DNA of 27,670 nucleotides from DASSKK01 sp035690495 (GCA_035690495.1 DASSKK010000053.1:1-27670); one strand, 5' to 3'; positions 1-8,343 are shown, counted from the first letter of the stretch. Notes: generated by a model from the sequence alone, not told the origin. Program-made: numbers and translations.

Positions 1-880
1 TCATCTGGTTGAACACCCGGAACTCGCCGGGCTCGGCGGAGTTCTCGCAGGCCAGCCGGATGCACTCGACGGTGTCGACGATGTTGATCAGGCCGCGCGT
101 CTGTGAACCGTCCCCGTACACGGTCAGGGGATGGCCGAGCACCGCCTGGATGACCATTCGGTTGAGCACCGTGCCGAACACGCCGTCGTAGTCGAACCGG
201 GTGGCCAGTCGCGGGTCGAGCTTGGTCTGCTCGGTGTCGGCGCCGTACACGACCCCCTGGTTGAGGTCGGTGGCGCGCAGGCCCCAGATGCGACAACCGA
301 ACTCGATGTTGTGGCTGTCGTGCACCTTCGAGAGGTGGTAGAACGAGCCGGGCCGCTTGGGGTAGAGCATCCGGTCGCTGCGGCCCTCATGCTCGACGGT
401 CAGCCAGCCCTCCTCGATCGCGATGTTCGGAGTGCCGTACTCGCCCATCGTGCCGAGCTTGACCAAGTGGATGTCGCGGTCCACCTCGGCGATCGCGAAC
501 AGCAGGTTGAGCGTGCCGAGCACGTTGTTGGCCTGGGTATAGGAGGCGTGCTTGCGGTCGATCATGGAGTACGGCGCCGAGCGCTGCTCCGCGAAGTGCA
601 CGACCGCGTCCGGCCGGAACTCCGTCAGCAGGCTGCGCGAGAAGTCGGGATCGGTCAGGTCTCCGTAGAACGTCTCGATCCGCCTGCCGGACAGCTCCTC
701 CCAGGCACGCGTGCGCACCGTCAGTGTCTCGATCGGGACAAGACTCGTCACGCCCATCTCGTGGTCGTAGCTGCGACGGGCGAAGTTGTCGGCCACCGCG
801 ACCTGGTGGCCACGGTCTGACAGATGCAGTGAAGTGGGCCAGCCGAGGTAGCCGTCACCGCCGAGCACGAGCACACGCAT
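1..880 (-). CDS. sqdB: UDP-sulfoquinovose synthase-like NAD-dependent epimerase (3' end outside window)
   Basis: Translating the minus strand from the ATG at 880 gives 293 residues with no stop before the left edge, so the gene is partial. It is a short-chain dehydrogenase/epimerase. The NAD-binding loop GGDGYLG is at residues 7-13, and the Tyr/Lys pair is in YHLSK at 181-185. Further blocks match what I remember of plant SQD1: HFAEQRSAPYSMID (95-108), KLGTMGEYGTPN (141-152), SKVHDSHN and DLNQGVVYG. In SQD1 the enzyme converts UDP-glucose and sulfite to UDP-sulfoquinovose, the head-group donor for sulfolipid. These blocks separate SQD1/Agl3-type enzymes from ordinary UDP-glucose epimerases, so the family call is firm; the product in this organism is inferred. 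A partner glycosyltransferase gene, if present, would lie beyond the left edge. The gene diverges from the enoyl-CoA hydratase gene. Confidence 0.87.
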   Translation of the reverse strand, partial: MRVLVLGGDGYLGWPTSLHLSDRGHQVAVADNFARRSYDHEMGVTSLVPIETLTVRTRAWEELSGRRIETFYGDLTDPDFSRSLLTEFRPDAVVHFAEQRSAPYSMIDRKHASYTQANNVLGTLNLLFAIAEVDRDIHLVKLGTMGEYGTPNIAIEEGWLTVEHEGRSDRMLYPKRPGSFYHLSKVHDSHNIEFGCRIWGLRATDLNQGVVYGADTEQTKLDPRLATRFDYDGVFGTVLNRMVIQAVLGHPLTVYGDGSQTRGLINIVDTVECIRLACENSAEPGEFRVFNQM

Positions 881-916
881 GTATGCGCACTACCCGATCC
901 GGGCGCCGCCATGCTC

Positions 917-978
917 ACCCCGATTCGTCCGCGACATTGCGGGCGGTTGCCACGGAGCAACCGCGGACGAATCGGGGT
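917..978. repeat. Long inverted repeat between divergent genes (CGATTCGTCCG family)
   Basis: Perfect 17-bp arms lie at 917-933 (ACCCCGATTCGTCCGCG) and 962-978. A second, inner stem pairs GGTTGC (945-950) with GCAACC (957-962). Because the genes on both sides start here and diverge, it cannot be a simple terminator for either. The left-arm core CCCCGATTCGTCCGCG recurs downstream of etfA at 4341, so it is a dispersed element. Its function is unknown. Confidence 0.85.
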
Positions 979-1002
979 GCGGGCGAGCGATACGGTCGGG
1001 GG

Positions 1003-1788
1003 ATGACCGACAGTGAGCATGTACGGCTCGAGCTCGACGACGGCGTGGCGACGCTGCGCATCGACCGGCCGAAGATGAACGCGCTGAACGCCGAGGTTCA
1101 GGAGGCCATCCGGGCTGCGGCAGCGGAGGCCACCGCACGGGACGACGTACGCGCCGTGATCGTGTACGGCGGCGAGAAGGTCTTCGCCGCGGGCGCGGAC
1201 ATCAAGGAGATGGCCGAGATGTCCTACACCGACATGGTGGGCCGCTCCGGCAGCCTCCAGTCGGCGTTCACCGCCGTCGCCGACATTCCCAAGCCGGTGG
1301 TCGCCGCCGTGAACGGGTATGCCCTCGGGGGCGGCTGCGAGCTCGCGATGTGCGCGGACATCCGGATCGCCGGCGAGGGCGCCACGTTCGGCCAGCCGGA
1401 GATCCTGCTCGGCATCATCCCCGGTGCGGGCGGTACCCAGCGGCTGTCCCGTCTCGTCGGCCCGGCGAAGGCCAAGGACATCGTGTTCACCGGCCGGTTC
1501 GTGCCGGCCGCGGAGGCGCACGCGATCGGGCTCGCGGACAAGTTGGTGCCCGACGATCAGGTGTACGCCGAGGCGGTCGCCTGGGCGAGGAGGTTCAGCC
1601 ACGCCGCGTCGTACGCCGTGCGCGCGGCCAAGGAGGCGATCGACCACGGCCTCGACGTCGACCTGGCCACCGGGCTGGAGATCGAGCGGGCGCAGTTCGC
1701 GGCGCTGTTCGCCACCGAGGACCGGACGACCGGGATGCGCTCGTTCATCGAGGCCGGCCCGGGCAAGGCAGCCTTCAGAGGTCGTTGA
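1003..1788 (+). CDS. Enoyl-CoA hydratase (crotonase superfamily)
   Basis: This 261-residue protein has the length and motifs of a bacterial enoyl-CoA hydratase, which adds water across the 2,3 double bond of enoyl-CoA in beta-oxidation. FAAGADIKEM (61-70) and NGYALGGGCELAM (104-116) form the CoA-binding and oxyanion-hole region. Both catalytic glutamates of the hydratases are present: E113 in GGGCELAM and E133 in GQPEILLG, followed by IIPGAGGTQRL. The reading frame is open further upstream, but the ATG at 1003 follows a G-rich stretch and gives the normal family N-terminus; earlier starts would run through the inverted repeat at 917-978. It fits with the etfBA and acyl-CoA dehydrogenase genes nearby. 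The exact substrate chain length cannot be told. Confidence 0.93.
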   Translation: MTDSEHVRLELDDGVATLRIDRPKMNALNAEVQEAIRAAAAEATARDDVRAVIVYGGEKVFAAGADIKEMAEMSYTDMVGRSGSLQSAFTAVADIPKPVVAAVNGYALGGGCELAMCADIRIAGEGATFGQPEILLGIIPGAGGTQRLSRLVGPAKAKDIVFTGRFVPAAEAHAIGLADKLVPDDQVYAEAVAWARRFSHAASYAVRAAKEAIDHGLDVDLATGLEIERAQFAALFATEDRTTGMRSFIEAGPGKAAFRGR

Positions 1789-1850
1789 GTCGAGGGTCGC
1801 TGACCCCGGCGTACTAGGGTGCGACTACCCGGCAGCGGAGAGGAGGCGAC

Positions 1851-2276
1851 GTGAGCGACCCCGATCGGGCCACGGACGAGAAGAACGACAACGGCAAGAG
1901 CGGCAACGACGGGGCGGGCGACGCCACTCCGACACGCCGGCGCCGGCGTCGGCCGACCGGCGCGTCGGTGAAGGCCGGAGCAAACAAGGTGCGCTCGCGG
2001 ATCGCCTCGGTGATCTGGCTGGTGGCGGTGATCTGCGCCCTGTTCCTCGCGGTCGGCGCGCTGCTGATCGCGCTGAAGGCCAACCAGGACAACTCGGTGG
2101 TGAAGTTCGTCCTGCACGTCGCCGACATCTTGGACGGCCCGTTCAGCAGGAAGAACGGGATCTTCACGTTCCACGGCCAGGACCAGGCGGTGAAGAACGC
2201 GTTGGTGAACTGGGGGATCGCCGCGGTGGTCTACCTGGTGGTGGGCAAGATCCTGGACCGCGTGATCCGACCCTGA
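1851..2276 (+). CDS. Small two-pass membrane protein with basic, disordered N-terminus
   Basis: The 141-residue product starts at a GTG preceded by a strong Shine-Dalgarno stretch (GGAGAGGAGG, about 1838-1847). Residues 1-35 are charged and low in complexity, with a run of arginines at about 29-34. A clear transmembrane segment covers about 51-75 (VIWLVAVICALFLAVGALLIALK) and a second, weaker one about 118-135. A short hydrophilic segment containing DGPFSRKNGIF lies between them. It resembles uncharacterised conserved membrane proteins of actinobacteria. I cannot assign a function. It may be cotranscribed with the hydratase gene, which ends 62 bp upstream. Confidence 0.8.
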   Translation: MSDPDRATDEKNDNGKSGNDGAGDATPTRRRRRRPTGASVKAGANKVRSRIASVIWLVAVICALFLAVGALLIALKANQDNSVVKFVLHVADILDGPFSRKNGIFTFHGQDQAVKNALVNWGIAAVVYLVVGKILDRVIRP

Positions 2277-2376
2277 CGCCGATCGCGGAGGTGCTGGCGG
2301 GGAGCGCTCCTGTGACGGAACCCACCGCGGGGCCCGGTTTCACCGACACCTACGCACGGGTAACCTCAGCACGGTC

Positions 2377-2507
2377 GGTGGTTGAGGTGCGAGCCCGACC
2401 CGGTGGTTGAGGTGCGAGCCGCTAGGCGAGCCTCGAAACCTCCGGACCGCAGCCCGACCCGGTGGTTGAGGTGCGAGCCGCTAGGCGAGCCTCGAAACCT
2501 CCGGACC
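2377..2507 (+). repeat. Dispersed GGTTGAGG/CCTCGAAACC palindrome, one partial and two complete units
   Basis: Units begin near 2377, 2402 and 2461. The first is truncated after GTGCGAGCC. The complete units read GGTGGTTGAGGTGCGAGCC, then GCTAGGCGAG, then CCTCGAAACCTCCGGACC, an imperfect hairpin. They lie between the small membrane-protein gene and etfB and end about 60 bp before the etfB start. The rest of the 2277-2568 gap holds no gene that I can see. Confidence 0.9.
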
Positions 2508-2568
2508 ACAACGCAGCCCGACCCCGGCCAGCCGATTCACCGCAGCAAAGGACAGGAGCCCCACCCCG

Positions 2569-3360
2569 ATGAACATCGTCGTGTGTGTCAAGCACGTGCC
2601 GGACGCCACCGCGGACCGGCACTTCGAGGACGACCACACCGTCGACCGGGTGGGTGTCGACGGGCTGCTCTCGGAGCTGGACGAGTACGCCGTGGAGCAG
2701 GCTCTGCAGGTCAAGGAGGCCAGCGACAACCCGGACTCGGTCGAGGTCAGTGTGCTGACGATGGGTCCGGAGGGTGCCTCGGACGCGATCCGCAAGGCGC
2801 TGCAGATGGGTGCCGACAAGGGCTTCCACGTCCTCGACGACGCGATCGCGGGGTCGGACGCGCCGGCGAGCTCGCTGGTGCTGGCTGAGGCGATCAAGAA
2901 GATCCCGCATGATCTGGTGGTGTGCGGGATGGCCTCCACGGACGGTGGGATGAGTGTGCTGCCGGCGATGCTGGCCGAGCGTCTCGACGTACCCCAGGTG
3001 ACGTTCGCCTCGCAGATCGACGTGCAGGGCGACACGGTGACGATCAAGCGCGACGGAGACACCGCGACGCAGACCGTGCAGGGCACGCTGCCGTTGGTGC
3101 TGTCGGTGACCGACCAGTCCGGGGAGGCGCGCTACCCGTCGTTCAAGGGGATCATGGCCGCGAAGAAGAAGCCGGTCGAGACCTGGTCGCTGGCCGACCT
3201 CGGCGTCGAGGCCGAGAAGGTGGGCCTGTCCGCGGCGTGGACCGCGGTGGAGGGCACCGAGCCGCGGCCGCCGCGCAGCAAGGGCGAGGTCGTCGCCGAC
3301 GAGGACGGCTCGGGAGCAACCGCGCTGGTCGAGTTCCTCGCGTCGAAGAAGTTCATCTGA
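2569..3360 (+). CDS. etfB: Electron transfer flavoprotein, beta subunit
   Basis: The protein has 263 residues, the usual length for EtfB, and starts MNIVVCVKHVPD, typical of the family. It continues with the ETF-domain blocks LSELDEYAVEQAL, VLTMGPEGASDAIRKALQMGAD (residues about 64-85) and LVVCGMASTDGGMSVLPAMLAERL, and ends with the C-terminal arm that embraces the alpha subunit. With EtfA it forms a soluble FAD/AMP heterodimer that takes electrons from acyl-CoA dehydrogenases and passes them to ETF:quinone oxidoreductase. The start ATG follows GGACAGGAG at about 2549-2557. etfA begins 13 bp after the stop, so the two form an operon. Confidence 0.96.
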   Translation: MNIVVCVKHVPDATADRHFEDDHTVDRVGVDGLLSELDEYAVEQALQVKEASDNPDSVEVSVLTMGPEGASDAIRKALQMGADKGFHVLDDAIAGSDAPASSLVLAEAIKKIPHDLVVCGMASTDGGMSVLPAMLAERLDVPQVTFASQIDVQGDTVTIKRDGDTATQTVQGTLPLVLSVTDQSGEARYPSFKGIMAAKKKPVETWSLADLGVEAEKVGLSAAWTAVEGTEPRPPRSKGEVVADEDGSGATALVEFLASKKFI

Positions 3361-3373
3361 GGAAGGCGGAACG

Positions 3374-4339
3374 TTGAGCGAGATCCTGGTCCTGGTCGAG
3401 GACGTCGACGGTACGGTCGGCAAGCCCACCTTCGAGCTGCTCACGATCGCGCGCCGTCTCGGTGAGCCGGCCGCGGTGTTCGTCGGTGAGCCGTCGCAGG
3501 AGGCGACCGAGGCGTTGAAGGAGTACGGCGCGGAGAAGGTCTACGTGGTCGACGACAAGGACGTGGCCGACTACCTGGTGGCTCCGGTCGCCGAGGTGCT
3601 CGCCCAGCTGGTGGAGAAGTCCCAGCCGGCGGCAGTGCTGCTTCCGTCCTCGCCGGACGGCCGGGAGGTCGCGGGCCGGCTGGCGATCAAGACCGGCTCG
3701 GGTGTGCTCACCGACGCGGTCGACGTACAGGCCGGTAGTGGTGAGGGAGCCGGCCCGACAGTGGTTCAGAGCGTGTTCGCCGGCAACTACACCGTGCAGT
3801 CCAAGGTGACCACCGGCACCCCGATCATCACCGTCAAGCCGAACTCGGCCACCCCCGAGAAGGCCGACGGCGCCGGCTCGCGCGAGGACTTCTCCGCGAC
3901 GATCTCCGAGTCCGCCAAGGCCGCGAAGATCACCGCCTCCGAGCCGCGCAAGGCCTCCGGGCGCCCGGACCTGACCGAGGCGGCGATCGTGGTCTCCGGC
4001 GGGCGCGGCACCGGCGGCAACTTCGCGGAGATCGAGGGCTTCGCCGACGCCCTCGGCGCCGCGGTCGGCGCCTCCCGCGCCGCGGTCGACTCCGGCTGGG
4101 TGCCGCACGCCTACCAGGTCGGGCAGACCGGCAAGACCGTCTCCCCGCAGCTGTACGTCGCGGCCGGCATCTCCGGCGCGATCCAGCATCGGGCCGGCAT
4201 GCAGACCTCCAAGACGATCGTCGCGGTCAACAAGGACGAGGAGGCGCCGATCTTCGAGCTGGTCGACTTCGGCGTCGTGGGCGACCTGCACGCCGTACTC
4301 CCCGCCGCCACCGAGCAGGTCACCGCCCGCAAGGCCTGA
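3374..4339 (+). CDS. etfA: Electron transfer flavoprotein, alpha subunit
   Basis: This 321-residue EtfA begins at a TTG (3374) preceded by GAGGAAGGCGG; translation gives MSEILVLVEDVDG. The N-terminal ETF domain (about 1-180) is followed by the FAD-binding C-terminal domain. That domain shows the family blocks VSGGRGTGG, GAAVGASRAAVDSGWVPHAYQVGQTGKTVSPQLYVA and GISGAIQHRAGMQ, and then IVAVNKDEEAPIFELVDFGVVGD near the end. The FAD bound here carries electrons from acyl-CoA dehydrogenases, such as the one encoded at 5893, toward the respiratory quinone pool. It lies directly behind etfB. A hairpin follows the stop. Confidence 0.96.
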   Translation: MSEILVLVEDVDGTVGKPTFELLTIARRLGEPAAVFVGEPSQEATEALKEYGAEKVYVVDDKDVADYLVAPVAEVLAQLVEKSQPAAVLLPSSPDGREVAGRLAIKTGSGVLTDAVDVQAGSGEGAGPTVVQSVFAGNYTVQSKVTTGTPIITVKPNSATPEKADGAGSREDFSATISESAKAAKITASEPRKASGRPDLTEAAIVVSGGRGTGGNFAEIEGFADALGAAVGASRAAVDSGWVPHAYQVGQTGKTVSPQLYVAAGISGAIQHRAGMQTSKTIVAVNKDEEAPIFELVDFGVVGDLHAVLPAATEQVTARKA

Positions 4340-4340
4340 C

Positions 4341-4397
4341 CCCCGATTCGTCCGCGGTTGCGAGGCCGGTCTTCGCGGCGCGAGCACGGACGAATCG
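4341..4397. terminator. Inverted repeat behind etfA, between convergent genes
   Basis: Arms CGATTCGTCCG (4344-4354) and CGGACGAATCG (4387-4397) lie between the stop of etfA and the stop of the convergent ATPase gene, the right place for a bidirectional terminator. No U-tract follows. The left arm with its flank, CCCCGATTCGTCCGCGGTTG, repeats the left arm at 918, so this is a second copy of the same dispersed hairpin family. Confidence 0.6.
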
Positions 4398-4407
4398 AGC
4401 CGGGCGG

Positions 4408-5685
4408 TCATGGGCCGAGCAGGGCGAGCGGTACGACGGCGATGCCGTCCTGCTGTCGGCGGTAGGCGTACTTTCCGGTTGTCACCACGACCGCGTCGAG
4501 CAGGTCGTCGCCGAGGCGCGTCTTCAGCCAGCGCAGGTGCTTCACGTCGTCGTCATCGGGCGCGACGGTGAGCTTGACCTCCACGGCGACGACCCGACGG
4601 TCGTCGCGCTCGACGATGAAGTCGACCTCGTGGGTGCCCTTGTCAGTGCGCAGATGCGAGACGGTCGCTCCAGCAGCTTGAGCCGTGACTCGCAATGTCA
4701 AGGCAGTCAGCGACTCGAACAGCGCGCCGAGCAGCGTCCCCTCTCGGGGAAGGGCTGGCTTGGTGGGAGACGCCCTGAGAAGCGACTCCGTCGTTGCGCG
4801 CAGCAGTCGAGCGGCCAACGCCGGGTCGACGAGATGGTGCTTCGGGGCGCGCTGGAGTACCGCGAACGGACTGCGCGACGGCGCCCAGCCCGGAACCGGG
4901 TCCAGCAGCCAGAGTTGCGTGAGTACGTCCCGGTAGGCCAAGACCGTCGACTTGGCGGGCTTGTCGCCCGCGCCCGCCGTCGCGGCGTCGAGGATCGTGG
5001 TGTAGCTCGCTGTCGTCGAGGTGGCCGCGGCGTAGGCCCTCAACCAGTCGCGCAGTGCGGTGGGGCGACGCACCAAGTGACCCTGCTCGGGAAAGTCTCG
5101 CTGGACGATTCGTTCGAGATAGCCCTCGAGTTGTGCTTGACGTAGCCGAGCAGGTAGTGCACGGATCCCGGGGAAGCCGGATGCGACGATCTGCTCGGCG
5201 TAGTCGGAAAGCGTGATTGCGGTGTCTCCGTCGATGGTGGGCCGGTCACCTGTGAGCAGATCGGCGAGACTCACTGTCGCTGAGGTCACCCCTCGCTCCG
5301 GGAGGATCATCGGACGCATCCGCAGCATCACGATGCGTCCCGCGCCGGAATGGATCTTCACCTGAGGGCTGGGAGAGGCGCTACCGGTCAGAAGAAAGCG
5401 TCCCGGAATCTGTTCCCGGTCGACGCTTCTGCGCACCCGGTCCCAGACCTCGGGAAGGCGCTGCCATTCGTCGACCACGACCGGTGCGGGAGCGCGTTCG
5501 AGTCGTGTTGGATTGGCCAGCAGCAACGATCGCTCGTCGGGATCGTCGAGCGCGAACAAGGTAGTCGCCCGACGCGTGGCCGTCTCGGTCTTGCCGACGC
5601 CCTTCGCTCCATCCAGTGAGACTGCGCCGAGGCCGCTCATCAGCTCATCGAGCTCGACTTCGACAGTGCGCGGCAGATACTCCAC
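4408..5685 (-). CDS. AAA+ ATPase with C-terminal DUF4143 domain
   Basis: The protein has 425 residues and starts at a GTG (5685). The N-terminal P-loop is GAKGVGKT at residues 26-33, and Walker B is VVVDEW with D72/E73. LLTGSASP at about 98-105 matches the sensor region of the AAA_14 group. The C-terminal part fits DUF4143 and carries a PD-(D/E)xK-like pattern: HEVDF (E353, D355) followed by VAVEVK (E369, K371). Proteins of this architecture are common, often horizontally moving, and of unproven function; roles in stress or toxin-antitoxin-like behaviour have been suggested. The gene stands alone, converging on etfA. A TAGTGT hexamer at about 5692-5697 (minus strand) could be a -10 box giving a very short leader. 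Confidence 0.88.
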   Translation of the reverse strand: MEYLPRTVEVELDELMSGLGAVSLDGAKGVGKTETATRRATTLFALDDPDERSLLLANPTRLERAPAPVVVDEWQRLPEVWDRVRRSVDREQIPGRFLLTGSASPSPQVKIHSGAGRIVMLRMRPMILPERGVTSATVSLADLLTGDRPTIDGDTAITLSDYAEQIVASGFPGIRALPARLRQAQLEGYLERIVQRDFPEQGHLVRRPTALRDWLRAYAAATSTTASYTTILDAATAGAGDKPAKSTVLAYRDVLTQLWLLDPVPGWAPSRSPFAVLQRAPKHHLVDPALAARLLRATTESLLRASPTKPALPREGTLLGALFESLTALTLRVTAQAAGATVSHLRTDKGTHEVDFIVERDDRRVVAVEVKLTVAPDDDDVKHLRWLKTRLGDDLLDAVVVTTGKYAYRRQQDGIAVVPLALLGP

Positions 5686-5892
5686 GCCCCAACACTACCA
5701 AATCCGCGGGTTCTACGAGTCGTTTTCCGCAACGGCTACACTACATTTCGCGCGCTCGCTGGGCTACGAATTCCGCGCTCCCAACCGGTCGTTTTCCGCG
5801 GAGGCCAGTGGTGAGTCCGGCATGTGGGAGCGGGGGATTCCCGTTTGCTACTAGTGGGTAATATGGTGGCTCTATCCGTCGAAGGAGCTGAG
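5686..5892. promoter_or_regulatory. Divergent promoter region with a repeated 12-mer
   Basis: This gap separates the minus-strand ATPase gene from the plus-strand acyl-CoA dehydrogenase gene and must hold both promoters. The 12-mer GTCGTTTTCCGC occurs twice in the same direction, at 5719-5730 and 5788-5799 (69 bp apart). A ribosome-binding site GAAGGAG at 5881-5887 serves the ATG at 5893. The open frames crossing this region have no recognisable product. That the 12-mers bind a regulator is inference. Confidence 0.45.
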
Positions 5893-7830
5893 ATGACTGC
5901 AGTCCAGGACCCCAGCCAGGTCTCCGAGCGCGAGGCCCGAGAGGTCGCCGAGGCCGCCCGGGACACCGAGTGGACCCGGCCGAGCTTCGCCAAGGAGCTC
6001 TACCTCGGCAAATTCGACCTCGACCTGATCCACCCGCACCCGCGCGCGACCGCCGACGAGACCGCGGAGGGCGAGAAGTTCCTCACCCGGCTCGAGGAGT
6101 ACTGCCGGACCCTGGACGGCCAGGTCATCGAGCGCGACGCGCAGATCCCCGACGAGTACATCAAGGGCTTCGCCGACCTCGGCGCGATGGGGATGAAGAT
6201 CCCGAAGCAGTACGGCGGTCTCGAGCTGTCGATGCTGCACTACGGCCGCGCCCTGATGCTGGCCGGGTCGGTTCACCCGAGCATCGGCGCCCTGCTGTCG
6301 GCTCACCAGTCGATCGGCGTCCCGGAGCCGGTGAAGATGTGGGGCACCGACGAGCAGAAGCAGGAGTTCCTGCCGCGCTGCGCGGCGGGAGCGATCACCG
6401 CGTTCCTGCTCACCGAGCCCGACGTCGGATCGGACCCGGCACGGATGGCGTCGACCGCCACGTTGAGCGAGGACGGCTCTGAGTACCTCCTGGACGGCGT
6501 GAAGCTGTGGACCACCAACGGCGTGATCGCCGACCTCGTCGTGGTGATGGCCCGGGTGCCGGAGCACGACGGTCAGAAGGGCGGCATCAGCGCGTTCGTC
6601 GTCGAGGCCGACGCGCCCGGCATCACCGTGGAGAACCGCAACAAGTTCATGGGGCTGCGCGGCATCGAGAACGGCGTCACCCGCTTCCACCAGGTGCGCG
6701 TGCCGGCCAGGAACCGGCTCGGCAAGGAGGGCCAGGGCCTCAAGATCGCGCTGACCACGCTGAACACCGGCCGGCTCTCGATCCCCGCGATGTGCGCCGG
6801 CGCCGGCAAGTGGTGCACGAAGATCGCCCGCGAGTGGTCGGTCGAGCGGGTGCAGTGGGGCAAGGCGGTCGGCAAGCACGAGGCGGTCTCGTCCAAGATC
6901 GCGTTCCTGGCCGCCACGACGTACGCACTGGAGGCGGTGTTCGAGCTCTCCGCCGAGCTGGCGGACGCCGGCTCCAAGGACATCCGCATTGAGGCCGCGC
7001 TCGCCAAGCTGTGGGCCAGCGAGATGTCGTGCACGATCGTCGACGAGCTGGTGCAGATCCGCGGGGGCCGCGGCTACGAGACCGCCGAGTCGATGGCGGC
7101 CCGCGGCGAGCGTGCGGTGCCCGCCGAGCAGATCCTGCGCGACCTGCGGATCAACCGGATCTTCGAGGGCTCCAGCGAGATCATGCACCTGATCATCGCC
7201 CGCGAGGCGGTCGACACCCACCTGACCGCCGCCGGCGACCTCGCAGACAAGGACGCCGACCTGGCCACCAAGGCCAAGGCGGCCGCCGGAGCGAGCGGCT
7301 TCTACGCCAAGTGGCTGCCCACGCTGGTCGCGGGGGAGGGCAACAAGCCGACGTCGTACGACGAGTTCGGGCCGTTGGCCAAGCACCTGCGCTACGTCGA
7401 GCGGTCCTCGCGCAAGCTGGCCCGGCAGATGTTCTACGGGATGGGCCGCTGGCAGGCCAAGATGGAGTACCACCAGGCGTTCCTGGGTCGCGTCGTCGAC
7501 ATCGGCGCCGAGCTGTTCGCGATCGCGGCCTCCTGCTCGCGCGCGGAGATGCTGCGCCGCGAGGACCCGGCCCGCGGGCAGGACGCCTACGTGCTGGCCG
7601 AGGCGTTCTGCGGCCAGGCCCGGCTGCGCGCCGACGTGTTGTTCGACGCGCTGTGGCGCAACAGCGACGCCTCGGACCGGGCGCTGGCCAAGCGGGTGCT
7701 CGACGGCGACTTCACCTGGCTGGAGGAGGGCGTCGTGGACGGCTCGGAGGGCACCGGTCCGTGGATCGCACCCTGGCAGCCCGGCGAGTCCACCAAGGAG
7801 AACGTCCACCGCAAGATCGCCGGTGGTTGA
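5893..7830 (+). CDS. Long-type acyl-CoA dehydrogenase
   Basis: The 645-residue protein is longer than the usual ~380-residue acyl-CoA dehydrogenases and matches the VLCAD/ACAD9-like class, with about 180 extra C-terminal residues. The core blocks are present: AFLLTEPDVGSDPARM (FAD/substrate region), LWTTNG, FMGLRGIENGVTRF, GRLSIPAMCAG, WGKAVGKHEAV and QIRGGRGYE. IFEGSSEIMHL places the catalytic base at E425, the VLCAD-type position. It should oxidise acyl-CoA to enoyl-CoA, feeding electrons to EtfBA (2569-4339) and product to the hydratase at 1003. The ATG at 5893 is preferred because of GAAGGAG six bases upstream; the frame is open back to 5824 without such a signal. The palindrome array begins immediately after the stop. 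Confidence 0.94.
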   Translation: MTAVQDPSQVSEREAREVAEAARDTEWTRPSFAKELYLGKFDLDLIHPHPRATADETAEGEKFLTRLEEYCRTLDGQVIERDAQIPDEYIKGFADLGAMGMKIPKQYGGLELSMLHYGRALMLAGSVHPSIGALLSAHQSIGVPEPVKMWGTDEQKQEFLPRCAAGAITAFLLTEPDVGSDPARMASTATLSEDGSEYLLDGVKLWTTNGVIADLVVVMARVPEHDGQKGGISAFVVEADAPGITVENRNKFMGLRGIENGVTRFHQVRVPARNRLGKEGQGLKIALTTLNTGRLSIPAMCAGAGKWCTKIAREWSVERVQWGKAVGKHEAVSSKIAFLAATTYALEAVFELSAELADAGSKDIRIEAALAKLWASEMSCTIVDELVQIRGGRGYETAESMAARGERAVPAEQILRDLRINRIFEGSSEIMHLIIAREAVDTHLTAAGDLADKDADLATKAKAAAGASGFYAKWLPTLVAGEGNKPTSYDEFGPLAKHLRYVERSSRKLARQMFYGMGRWQAKMEYHQAFLGRVVDIGAELFAIAASCSRAEMLRREDPARGQDAYVLAEAFCGQARLRADVLFDALWRNSDASDRALAKRVLDGDFTWLEEGVVDGSEGTGPWIAPWQPGESTKENVHRKIAGG

Positions 7831-7833
7831 GCG

Positions 7834-8328
7834 AGCCGGTGGTTGAGGAGGGCGGAGCCCACCGCTGGTTGAGGTGCGAGCCGCTAGGCGAGCCTCGAAA
7901 CCACTGCACCGGAAGAGCCCACCGCTGGTTGAGGTGCGAGCCGCTAGGCGAGCCTCGAAACCTCCGGACCGGAGGAGCGCACCGGTGGTTGAGGTGCGAG
8001 CCGCTAGGCGAGCCTCGAAACCACTGCACCGGGAGAGCGCACCGGTGGTTGAGGTGCGAGCCGCTAGGCGAGCCTCGAAACCTCCGGACCGGAAGAGCCC
8101 ACCGGTGGTTGAGGTGCGAGCCGCTAGGCGAGCCTCGAAACCTCCGGACCGGGAGAGCGCACCGGTGGTTGAGGTGCGAGCCGTTAGGCGAGCCTCGAAA
8201 CCTCCGGACCGGAGGAGCGCACCGGGGGGAGCCTCCGGTGGTTGAGGAGCGGCGGAGCCCTTCGAGACGCCTCGTCCCTCGGCTCCTCAGGACAAGCGCA
8301 GCGGAGGAGCGTCTCGAAACCTCCGGAG
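7834..8328 (+). repeat. Tandem array of six 60-bp palindrome units with variant flanking units
   Basis: Six units of exactly 60 bp start at 7861, 7921, 7981, 8041, 8101 and 8161. Each contains GGTTGAGGTGCGAGCC, GCTAGGCGAG and CCTCGAAACC. Differences are few: the tail is ACTGCACC in units 1 and 3 but TCCGGACC in 2, 4, 5 and 6; unit 6 has GTTAGG for GCTAGG; the linker varies between GGAAGAGCCC and GGGAGAGCGC. A shorter variant precedes the array (7839-7860). A longer variant with a different interior follows (about 8236-8328). No coding function is credible. The array could form a row of hairpins in RNA behind the dehydrogenase gene. Confidence 0.95.
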
Positions 8329-8343
8329 CGGACGGGCCGGCGC

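Noticed and set aside
748..1647. Minus-strand open frame of 299 residues opposite the enoyl-CoA hydratase
   Set aside because: There is no recognisable fold; it is antisense to a well-supported gene and overlaps the divergent gene start.
5872..7809. Long minus-strand open frame opposite the acyl-CoA dehydrogenase
   Set aside because: It is a shadow caused by GC-rich codon bias; the plus-strand protein has all family motifs.
7861..8220. Regular 60-bp repeats resembling a CRISPR array
   Set aside because: Whole units are nearly identical, with no unique spacers, and no cas genes are present. They belong to a dispersed palindrome family seen elsewhere in the window.
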